Part shown: positions 1 to 5,299 of the stretch, piece by piece
Numbering within the stretch: the stretch's first letter is position 1
How the letters are laid out: the number at the start of each line of letters is the position of its first letter
DNA from: DAOMNN01 sp050486545
GTDB lineage: Bacteria; Pseudomonadota; Gammaproteobacteria; Burkholderiales; Rhodocyclaceae
DNA length: 8,535 nucleotides
Assembly (NCBI GenBank): GCA_050486545.1
Contig: JBJHDM010000094.1
Coordinates: forward strand, 1-8,535
Direction of reading: 5' to 3'
The notes under the pieces: generated by a model
Told to the model about the DNA's origin: nothing
The model's input: only the letters and a program-made list of their open reading frames with translations
The model's database searches: none
Translations under genes and position numbers: made by a program

Positions 1-750
1 GGTCGCTCCGACCGACATCGGAAAGGAGAGCCCGTTGCCGAGTCCATAGGCGAAGAACAGCTTGGCCGCGGAGAAGACGACGTCGTCTTCGCGGATGCCG
101 AGCACCGCCCGGCCGTACAGCTCAGCCGTCTGGATCAGGCTGGAATGGGCATGGACCGTACCTTTCGGCGCACCGGTCGAACCCGACGAATAGAGCCAGA
201 AACAGGCGTCGTCGCAGGTCGTGTCGACCGTCTCGAAGCGGTCCGACGCCGCTTCCATCAGCGCAGCCAGCGACTGGTCGCCGGCCGCAGCGCCGGACAC
301 CACGATGCGTTCGAGCGTCTGCACCTTGCCCAGCAGTGGTTCGAACAGCGACGCGAGCGGCGCCGAGACGACGGCAATGCGCGCACGGCTGTCGGTGAGC
401 ATGTACTCGTAGTCCGACTGCGTCAGCAAGGTATTGGTCGCCACCGGCACGACCCCGGCCTTGATCGCGCCGAGGAACACGGCCGGAAAATCGATCGTGT
501 CGTGCATGCACACCAGGACGCGCTGCTCACGCGCAATGCCGAGCGAACCAAGGACGTTGGCGAAGCGATTGGCACGTCCGGCCAGTTCGGCGTACGTGTA
601 TTGGCCGGCGTCGTCGATGATGGCCGTCTTGTCGCCGCGGCCGTTGGCGAGGTTGCGCCCGATCAGATCATCCGCGGCATTGTAGCGGCGCGGAATCGAT
701 ACGCGCGGCGGACTGCTGCCGTGGTCTGCCGTGCTCAGCGTGTACGTCAT
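1..750 (-). CDS. Benzoate-CoA ligase family enzyme, N-terminal half (cut by left edge)
   Basis: An adenylate-forming ligase that should activate benzoate or a close aromatic acid to its CoA thioester in the cytoplasm, using ATP. The 250 visible residues run to base 1 without a stop, about half of the usual ~520-530 aa. Seen: an N-terminal segment RYNAADDLIGRNLA at 22-35, YTYAEL at 51-56, and the ATP-binding loop YSSGSTGAPKG at 187-197 followed by TVHAH. EDDVVFSAAKLFFAYGLGNG at 221-240 is, from memory, typical of BclA/BadA-type benzoate-CoA ligases. The ATG at 750 follows a very strong ribosome site. It is the second gene after the PnbB-like gene, 77 bp away on the same strand. The exact substrate (benzoate, hydroxybenzoate or aminobenzoate) cannot be told, because the C-terminal half is missing. 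Family certain, substrate probable. Confidence 0.93.
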   Translation of the reverse strand, partial: MTYTLSTADHGSSPPRVSIPRRYNAADDLIGRNLANGRGDKTAIIDDAGQYTYAELAGRANRFANVLGSLGIAREQRVLVCMHDTIDFPAVFLGAIKAGVVPVATNTLLTQSDYEYMLTDSRARIAVVSAPLASLFEPLLGKVQTLERIVVSGAAAGDQSLAALMEAASDRFETVDTTCDDACFWLYSSGSTGAPKGTVHAHSSLIQTAELYGRAVLGIREDDVVFSAAKLFFAYGLGNGLSFPMSVGAT

Positions 751-752
751 CT

Positions 753-766
753 GTCTCCTCCTCCTT
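753..766 (-). promoter_or_regulatory. Strong ribosome binding site of the CoA ligase
   Basis: On the minus strand AAGGAGGAGGAGAC lies two bases before the ATG at 750. It contains overlapping GGAGG cores that complement the 16S rRNA tail, and it fixes the start of the ligase. Confidence 0.8.
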
Positions 767-827
767 CATTTCGGGTTCCCGGGGTCGTCAGGCCGATCTG
801 TCGCCGGCTCATCGCGACCGCAGGAGG

Positions 828-1292
828 TCAGCGGCCAAAGTCGATCGCGCCCTCCGGCAACAGATAGAGCACGTAGGCGCGCCCACCGGAAACGGTGGGG
901 CGGTGCACGCTCCCCGGCTCGTACACGAGCCAGCCGCGTCCCTGCCCGTCGAACCGGGCATCGCCTTCGATTGGCATGATCATGTCGATTTCGCCGAACG
1001 GGTGTGCATGGCGCGGCCCGACGACCTCGTTCATGTCGACGACGTCGACGCTGAATCCATGGGTTGCGGGACCGGGCTTGATCACGCGCCCGTAGCGGAT
1101 GCCGCCGTGCTCGCGGTCGCACATCCACCCGGCAGCGACCGCATCGCGGCAGGCCGAGGCGAGCGCCTCGAATGCCTCGCCGCCGGCGGGAAAACGTTCG
1201 TTCAGCAGGGATTCGAGCTGCTTGTCGACGGGAAGTCCGTCGATGGTTCCGGTCACCCGGGCAACGAGCGTCTGGAAGCGTTCGGGAGTCAT
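828..1292 (-). CDS. PnbB / DUF4863-like protein (4-hydroxylaminobenzoate lyase family)
   Basis: A 154-residue cytoplasmic protein that I match from memory to the PnbB/DUF4863 family. Its characterised members convert 4-hydroxylaminobenzoate to protocatechuate and ammonia in 4-nitrobenzoate breakdown. Seen: a helical N-terminal half (1-65) and a cupin-like C-terminal half with HAHPFGEID at 95-103 and PGSVHRPTVSGG at 126-137. The pattern HxH, E, then a later H (His95, His97, Glu101, His130) suits a metal site. The ATG at 1292 is chosen because AAGGAG lies 6 bases before it. An in-frame TTG at 1310 would place that ribosome site inside the gene. It is first in a two-gene unit with the CoA ligase. 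No PnbA nitroreductase is visible, so a different reaction on an aromatic acid or its CoA ester is possible. Family likely, reaction here unknown. Confidence 0.78.
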   Translation of the reverse strand: MTPERFQTLVARVTGTIDGLPVDKQLESLLNERFPAGGEAFEALASACRDAVAAGWMCDREHGGIRYGRVIKPGPATHGFSVDVVDMNEVVGPRHAHPFGEIDMIMPIEGDARFDGQGRGWLVYEPGSVHRPTVSGGRAYVLYLLPEGAIDFGR

Positions 1293-1383
1293 TCGATTCT
1301 CCTTGCGCAAAAACCGGGTACCGCACAGGTCCGGGGGATAACATTACCCCAAAGATCGCCGCTGCACACGCCCCGGAGAAACA

Positions 1384-1411
1384 AGAATACACACCTCCGG
1401 ACGCGGGTCAA
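1384..1411 (-). promoter_or_regulatory. Sigma70-like promoter of the PnbB-ligase operon
   Basis: On the minus strand TTGACC (1411-1406, five of six matches to TTGACA) is followed by a 16-base spacer and TATTCT (1389-1384, four of six matches to TATAAT). Transcription would begin near 1377, giving a leader of about 85 bases before the ATG at 1292. The position between the terminator at 1491-1532 and the first gene fits. The start point is inferred only. Confidence 0.5.
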
Positions 1412-1428
1412 GCACTTTATTGCATGTT
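1411..1428. promoter_or_regulatory. TGCA-type operator next to the PnbB-ligase promoter
   Basis: The plus strand reads AGCACTTTATTGCATGTT, which matches 14 of 18 bases of the element at 3432-3449 in the divergent control region, including 11 identical bases in a row (1418-1428). One TGCA is intact (1421-1424). Its partner 10 bp away has decayed to AGCA. The site touches the -35 box of the minus-strand promoter, where a bound protein could block or aid polymerase. BzdR/BoxR regulators of benzoate genes in Azoarcus are known to bind TGCA repeats. Assignment to that family is inference. Confidence 0.5.
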
Positions 1429-1490
1429 CAGATCGGCACTATATACCATCATTCTGGATGGGTTCCACGTGCGCCGGCCGACCAGTCGAA

Positions 1491-1532
1491 TCGAAAAAGA
1501 ACGGGGTGGATCGGACTACCGGGACCCACCCC
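1491..1532 (-). terminator. Intrinsic terminator of the four-gene operon
   Basis: Read on the minus strand, a 10-bp stem (1532-1523 with 1512-1503, one G-U wobble, otherwise perfect and GC-rich) encloses a 10-base loop. It is followed by GTTCTTTTT (1502-1494). It lies 40 bases after the SDR stop codon and separates that operon from the PnbB-ligase unit downstream. Confidence 0.88.
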
Positions 1533-1572
1533 GCCAAGGGAGAGACTTTTCCGAATCCGGCATGCCGCCGGA

Positions 1573-2319
1573 TCAATAGATGGTCATGCCGCCATCGGCC
1601 GCGACCACCTGTCCGGTCACGTAGCTGGCGCCATCCGAGGCGAAGAACACGAAGACCGGGGCCACTTCGTCGGGCTCGGCCCAGCGCCCCATCGGGATGC
1701 GATCGAGGTACTTTTCCTTGAAGCGATCGTCGGTACGGATGGTTTCGGTCATCGGCGTGGCCGCGCCCGGTGCGATCGCGTTGGCGGTGATGTTGTAGCG
1801 GGCCAGTTCCTTGGCCGTGCTCTTGGTCATCCCGAGAATGCCGGCCTTGGCGGCGCTGTAGTTGATCTGGCCGATCGTGCCGAGCACGCCGGCGGCCGAG
1901 GTGACATACACGATCCGCCCGTAGCGCCGCTCGATCATGCCGCCGACGACCGCCTGCAGGCAGTTGAAGGATCCGGTCAGATGCACGGCGAGCACCTGCT
2001 CCCACTGTTCCGGGGTCATCTTGTGGAGCATCGCGGTGCGCGTAATCCCGGCGTTGTTGACGAGGATGTCGATCCGCCCCCAGGTATTCGTAACCTGCGC
2101 GGCCATGGCCTCGACCTGCTCCCGGTCGGCCACGTTGCAGGCGACGGCGATGGCCTGACCGCCGCTCTCCACGATCTCGCCGGCGACGCGCTCGGCGACG
2201 TCGGTCGCGAGATCGATGACGGCCACTTTCGCCCCCTCGCGCGCATAGGCACGCGCGACGGCGGCGCCGAGCCCCTGTCCGGCACCGGTGACGATGGCGA
2301 CTCTGTCCTTCAGGATCAT
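1573..2319 (-). CDS. SDR-family NAD(P)-dependent oxidoreductase (FabG-like)
   Basis: A classical short-chain dehydrogenase of 248 aa, the usual family length, expected to interconvert a hydroxyl and a keto group on a small or CoA-bound substrate. Seen: TGAGQGLG at 11-18 (nucleotide binding), Asp36 after the second strand (suggests NAD over NADP), NNAG at 88-91, Ser141, and YSAAK at 154-158 with Tyr154 and Lys158. The Asn of the usual tetrad (consensus VNL) appears to be His113 in AVHLTGSF, a substitution also found, from memory, in the dehydrogenase part of peroxisomal MFE-2. The ATG at 2319 has AAGGAA just upstream and overlaps the stop of the zinc-ribbon gene by 4 bases (ATGA). Last gene of the operon, followed by a terminator. 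The 3-hydroxyacyl-CoA or cyclic hydroxy-acyl-CoA substrate suggested by context is inference. Confidence 0.92.
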   Translation of the reverse strand: MILKDRVAIVTGAGQGLGAAVARAYAREGAKVAVIDLATDVAERVAGEIVESGGQAIAVACNVADREQVEAMAAQVTNTWGRIDILVNNAGITRTAMLHKMTPEQWEQVLAVHLTGSFNCLQAVVGGMIERRYGRIVYVTSAAGVLGTIGQINYSAAKAGILGMTKSTAKELARYNITANAIAPGAATPMTETIRTDDRFKEKYLDRIPMGRWAEPDEVAPVFVFFASDGASYVTGQVVAADGGMTIY

Positions 2320-2513
2320 GATTCCTTCCCCTTCTTCTCTTGCGTTGTGCGTCGGGCTTCGAATGCGACCAGCGCCGCGCGGATCTCCTCAAGGTTCTCC
2401 GGGGTCACGGGCGCTCCGCACTCGTAGCACGTGTTGGTGATGCGATCGAACCAGCGGCAACCGCACTGGTCGCACGCCAGTTCGGGCGCGCCGGCGGGAT
2501 TGTGGAAGATCAT
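2316..2513 (-). CDS. Small zinc-ribbon protein
   Basis: A 65-residue protein of no family I can name. Seen: CDQCGC at 14-19 and CYEC at 29-32, two CxxC knuckles 11 residues apart that should bind one zinc (or an iron, as in rubredoxin). A charged helical tail EEIRAALVAFEARR follows, ending in a lysine-rich stretch. No enzyme domain is present, so a docking, scaffold or electron-transfer subunit is more likely. The ATG at 2513 overlaps the preceding stop (ATGA), with GGGGG eight bases upstream. An ATG at 2519 (67 aa) is the alternative. The gene end overlaps the SDR start by 4 bases. Zinc ribbons of this size occur as parts of acyl-CoA-binding DUF35 proteins, but the OB-fold half is absent here. 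Confidence 0.8.
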   Translation of the reverse strand: MIFHNPAGAPELACDQCGCRWFDRITNTCYECGAPVTPENLEEIRAALVAFEARRTTQEKKGKES

Positions 2514-2977
2514 CGGCATGCCCCCAGGAACGCCAGGCCGAGCGTGTCGAGAAAATCCTCGTAGCCCGCATCCTGCAGTTCGTACTTGGTGCGCATCACG
2601 TAGAACATGATCCCTCCCTGGCGAATCAGGCGGCGGAGCATCGACAGCGCGTCGCCCTCCAGCGCTTCAACCAGCGCATCGACCGCGGCATCCTCGGCCA
2701 CGAACAGCAGGTCCACCCCGGCATCGGCAAAACCGGAATAGCTGCGCATCGATGCCTGCATGCCTTCCGTACCGACTTCCCAGTTCATCATCCGACCCGT
2801 TCCGCCTGCATCCGCGAGGCCTCCGGCATGCTTGCCGGGTTGCAGGCCGGATCCGCTCCGGCGCACGAATCCGACCGCCGAACCCGGATCCATGTCCGTG
2901 AACAGTTCCGCATGGCGATCGAGCATCGCCTGCCAGGCTTCGATCGGACCGAAGGGGGAGCGCGTATCCACGTCCAT
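2510..2977 (-). CDS. Uncharacterised protein, homologous to its upstream neighbour
   Basis: A 155-residue soluble protein I do not recognise, with no signal peptide or membrane segment. It aligns over its whole length with the preceding gene product: AWQAMLDRH at 14-22, MMNWEVGTEG at 63-72, a hydrophobic strand VDLLFVAED at 88-96, and the best-conserved tail RLIRQGG...DFLDTLGLAF at 116-150. Over 35 tail residues the pair is identical at 17. Relative to the neighbour it carries a Gly-rich insert (about 42-62). The pattern of a hydrophobic strand, helix, second strand (IMFYVM) and helix recalls DsrE-like folds, but the characteristic Cys is lacking, so this is only a guess. The ATG at 2977 overlaps the stop of the preceding gene (TGATG) with no good ribosome site, implying coupled translation and linked amounts of the two proteins. 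Confidence 0.82.
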   Translation of the reverse strand: MDVDTRSPFGPIEAWQAMLDRHAELFTDMDPGSAVGFVRRSGSGLQPGKHAGGLADAGGTGRMMNWEVGTEGMQASMRSYSGFADAGVDLLFVAEDAAVDALVEALEGDALSMLRRLIRQGGIMFYVMRTKYELQDAGYEDFLDTLGLAFLGACR

Positions 2978-3372
2978 CAATGCTTTGGAAACACCAGCCC
3001 GAGGTCTTCGACGAAGTCCGCCAGCCCCGAGTCTTCCAGTTCATCCATCGTCTGCAGCATGTACACGTGCAGCCGCCCCTGGCGCGACAGGCGTCCGATC
3101 GCCTCGATCCCCGTGCCGAGCACGACCTCCTCGGCGTCGCGATCGAGTACGAGCAGCACGGCGACGTCGGCCCCGGGCGATCCGTCGAAGGCACGCAGCG
3201 AGAGTTCGACCCCACCCGCCGCCCCACGCCAGGCCAACAGGCGACCTTGTCGCGCAGCGAAGTCGTTCGGACCGACCACGCCGACGTACCCGGCAGACGG
3301 CACCGCCTCGCGTTCAAGCCAAGCCTGCCAGCGTCCGACGTCGAGTTGGCAATCACACCCGGTCACGTTCAT
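2977..3372 (-). CDS. Uncharacterised protein, first gene of the four-gene operon
   Basis: A 131-residue soluble protein of unknown function, homologous to the next gene product. Seen: Cys6 and Cys8 (GCDC) near the N-terminus, WQAWLERE at 15-22, LLAWRGAAGG at 45-54, a hydrophobic strand ADVAVLLVLD at 68-77, and RLSRQG...DFVEDLGLVF at 94-128. The neighbour lacks the N-terminal CxC. Two adjacent ATG codons (3375 and 3372) follow AGGA at 3379-3382. The second has the better spacing, so 3372 is chosen. The upstream region is the TGCA-rich divergent control region, which ties its expression to the GTPase-XdhC operon on the other strand. A two-subunit complex with its neighbour, perhaps with the zinc-ribbon protein, is inferred from homology and coupled translation. 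Confidence 0.82.
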   Translation of the reverse strand: MNVTGCDCQLDVGRWQAWLEREAVPSAGYVGVVGPNDFAARQGRLLAWRGAAGGVELSLRAFDGSPGADVAVLLVLDRDAEEVVLGTGIEAIGRLSRQGRLHVYMLQTMDELEDSGLADFVEDLGLVFPKH

Positions 3373-3381
3373 CATGGTTCC

Positions 3382-3474
3382 TGCAGTCGATCGTGACAAT
3401 GTGCGATATATTGCATTATCCGTTCCAGAGATGCAACGTATTGCATGTTGCCGTACGATCGTGTCTGATATGCA
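3382..3474. promoter_or_regulatory. Divergent control region with helically phased TGCA repeats
   Basis: TGCA occurs at 3382, 3412, 3432, 3442 and 3471. The first four are exact multiples of 10 bp apart, and a near-miss TGCG sits at 3402 in the same phase. Two 14-bp inverted repeats result: 3402-3415 around ATATAT (one mismatched pair) and 3432-3445 of form TGCAA-N4-TTGCA, the latter also being TGCA-N6-TGCA. The stretch is markedly AT-richer than its surroundings. Weak promoters can be read both ways: plus TTGCAT (3441-3446), 17 bases, TCTGAT (3464-3469); minus TTGCAT, 17 bases, CAATAT. The layout fits a repressor or activator binding along one face of the helix and controlling both operons. 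BzdR/BoxR proteins are known to use TGCA repeats; naming them here is inference. Confidence 0.6.
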
Positions 3475-3499
3475 TCGACGCGACCAGGACGACGCGAGC

Positions 3500-5299
3500 A
3501 TGACCTCCAACGACCCCGCCGACCTGTCGGCCATTCTGCAGGGTTCTCGCCAGGCGATCGCCCGTGCGGTGACGCTGATCGAAAACGAACGACCGGGGGC
3601 TGCCGAGCTGGCCGCGCGGCTGGCCGCGCATCGGGGCCGGGCGCAGGTGATCGGCATCACCGGCGCGCCCGGGGCGGGCAAATCGACGCTGATCAATGCC
3701 CTGCTCGCCGAATTCGTGCGCCGTGGGCGGCGGGTCGCGGTCGTCGCCGTCGACCCCTCCAGCCCGCTCAGCGGCGGCTCGCTCCTTGGCGACCGCATCC
3801 GCATGGGCGACGAGCACGACGCCGGCGACCGGGTCTTCATCCGCTCGGTGTCGGCACGCGGACACCTCGGCGGGCTGTCGCGTACGACCGGGCGCATCCT
3901 CGACGTGTTCGACGCGGCCGGCTTCGACCCCATCCTCGTGGAAACCGTGGGCACCGGACAGTCGGAGGTCGAGATCGCGCGGCTCGCCGACACCCGCATC
4001 GTCGTCTGCCCGCCCGGCCTCGGCGATGAAGTGCAGGCGCTCAAGGCCGGCATCCTCGAGATCGCCGACATCCTGGTCGTCAGCAAGGCCGACCACCCCG
4101 ACGCCGTTCGCACCGTGATCGATCTGCAGCACATGCCCGGGCGCGGGACCGACCCCACGGGCTGGACGGTGCCCGTGCTGTCCACCGTCGCGACCCGTGG
4201 CGAGGGCATTGCCGAACTGGTCGACCGGATCTCCGACCATGCACGCCATGCCGGCACAGGCCATAGAGCGAACCGCGACGAGGGAGCGGCAGCCGCCCGC
4301 GCGACCGACGACGAACTGTTCGGAACGATCCGCTCCTGGCGTGCTGCCGGACGCGGCGTGGCCCTCGCGACGGTCTTGCGCACCTGGGGGTCGTCTCCAC
4401 GCCCGGCAGGCAGCCATCTCGCGGTCGAGGCGGACGGGGCATTCATCGGATCGGTCTCGGGCGGCTGTGTCGAGGGCGCCGTCATCTCGGAAGGGCTTGC
4501 AGCGATCGCCGACGGCAAACCGCGCACCCTGGAGTTCGGCGTCAGCGACGAGCAGGCCTGGGACGTCGGACTCGCCTGCGGCGGCCGGATCCAGGTCTTC
4601 GTCGAACGCTTCGAGAAGGCCGACCTGCTCGAACGGCTGCTCCGACTTCGCCACGCACGCCAGCCGGTGGCGGTGGTCACGCGCATGACCGACGGGCTGC
4701 AGTCGCTCGTGGAAGCCGACGATACGGTCGGAGAGCTGGAACTCGCCCCGGCAGCACTCGCAGAGGCGCGCGAGCGGCTGCGAACGGATCGAAGCGGGCT
4801 GCTCGAATACGCCGAGGGGCTCTTCGTACGTTGCCACGTCGCCTCACCCCGGCTGGTCCTGGTCGGTGCCGTCCATATCGCCCAGGCGCTCGCACCGATG
4901 GCGGCCGTCGCGGGCTACGAGGTGTTCGTCGTCGACCCGCGCCGCGCCTTCGCGACCCCCGTTCGCCTGCCCGACGTACACCTGTCGACCCGATGGCCGG
5001 ACGAGGCCCTGGCCGGGATCGGTCTCGATGCGCGCACGGCGGTGGTGACCCTCGCCCACGATCCCAAGATCGACGATCCCGCACTGGTCGCGGCCCTGAA
5101 CAGTCCAGCCTTCTATATCGGGGCACTCGGTAGCAAGCGGACCCATGCACAGCGGATCGAGCGGCTCACGCAAGCGGGGCTCGGCGACGCCGTGCATCGC
5201 ATCCACGCCCCCGTCGGTCTCGATCTCGGAGGGCGCAGCCCGGCCGAGATCGCCATCTCGATCCTGGCCCAGCTCATCCAGGCGCGCTACCGGACATGA
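3500..5299 (+). CDS. Fusion of MeaB/ArgK-type GTPase and XdhC/CoxI molybdoenzyme maturation factor
   Basis: A 599-residue two-domain protein in one unbroken frame. Residues 1-250 are a SIMIBI-class GTPase of the MeaB/ArgK family: P-loop GAPGAGKST at 55-63, DPSSPLSGGSLLGDRIRM at 85-102, ETVGTGQSE at 148-156, and the guanine-specificity motif SKAD at 195-198. The C-terminal dimerisation arm of stand-alone MeaB (about 330 aa) is absent. Residues 270-598 are a complete XdhC/CoxI: TWGSSPRPAG at 295-304, SVSGGCVEG at 318-326, GLACGG at 357-362, the Rossmann half from RLVLVGAVHIA at 451-461, GALGSKRTHAQR at 541-552, and APVGLDLGGRSPAEIA at 570-585. XdhC proteins bind molybdenum cofactor and help insert it, sulfurated, into xanthine-oxidase-family enzymes. 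MeaB guards B12-dependent mutases. ATG 3500 is chosen with AGGA about 11 bases upstream; an in-frame ATG at 3470 has no ribosome site. Its stop overlaps the next start (ATGA). Confidence 0.93.
   Translation: MTSNDPADLSAILQGSRQAIARAVTLIENERPGAAELAARLAAHRGRAQVIGITGAPGAGKSTLINALLAEFVRRGRRVAVVAVDPSSPLSGGSLLGDRIRMGDEHDAGDRVFIRSVSARGHLGGLSRTTGRILDVFDAAGFDPILVETVGTGQSEVEIARLADTRIVVCPPGLGDEVQALKAGILEIADILVVSKADHPDAVRTVIDLQHMPGRGTDPTGWTVPVLSTVATRGEGIAELVDRISDHARHAGTGHRANRDEGAAAARATDDELFGTIRSWRAAGRGVALATVLRTWGSSPRPAGSHLAVEADGAFIGSVSGGCVEGAVISEGLAAIADGKPRTLEFGVSDEQAWDVGLACGGRIQVFVERFEKADLLERLLRLRHARQPVAVVTRMTDGLQSLVEADDTVGELELAPAALAEARERLRTDRSGLLEYAEGLFVRCHVASPRLVLVGAVHIAQALAPMAAVAGYEVFVVDPRRAFATPVRLPDVHLSTRWPDEALAGIGLDARTAVVTLAHDPKIDDPALVAALNSPAFYIGALGSKRTHAQRIERLTQAGLGDAVHRIHAPVGLDLGGRSPAEIAISILAQLIQARYRT

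Noticed and set aside
73..90. A perfect 18-bp palindrome, GAAGACGACGTCGTCTTC.
   Set aside because: It lies inside the CoA ligase and spells the conserved residues EDDVVF with preferred GC-rich codons, so the symmetry follows from the protein sequence and codon choice.
1035..1049. A 15-bp inverted repeat, GTCGACGACGTCGAC.
   Set aside because: It is inside the PnbB-like gene and encodes a Val-Asp run; simple codon repetition explains it.
1331..1350. A small hairpin in the leader of the PnbB-ligase operon (GGGG and CCCC arms around ATAACATTA).
   Set aside because: It needs a bulged base and has a 2-base loop. There is no T-run and no resemblance to a known riboswitch.
2828..3499. The GTPase-XdhC reading frame stays open far upstream, back to an ATG at 2828.
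   Set aside because: This extension lies on the opposite strand of two overlapping, mutually homologous genes and across the control region. It resembles no MeaB N-terminus, and the family start fits ATG 3500.
2977..4837. Long open frames of 569 and 473 codons on the minus strand opposite the GTPase-XdhC gene.
   Set aside because: Their translations are Arg/Ser/Ala-rich without motifs, as expected for mirror frames of GC-rich coding DNA. The 569-codon frame only gains meaning at its end, where it is the real gene ending at 2977.
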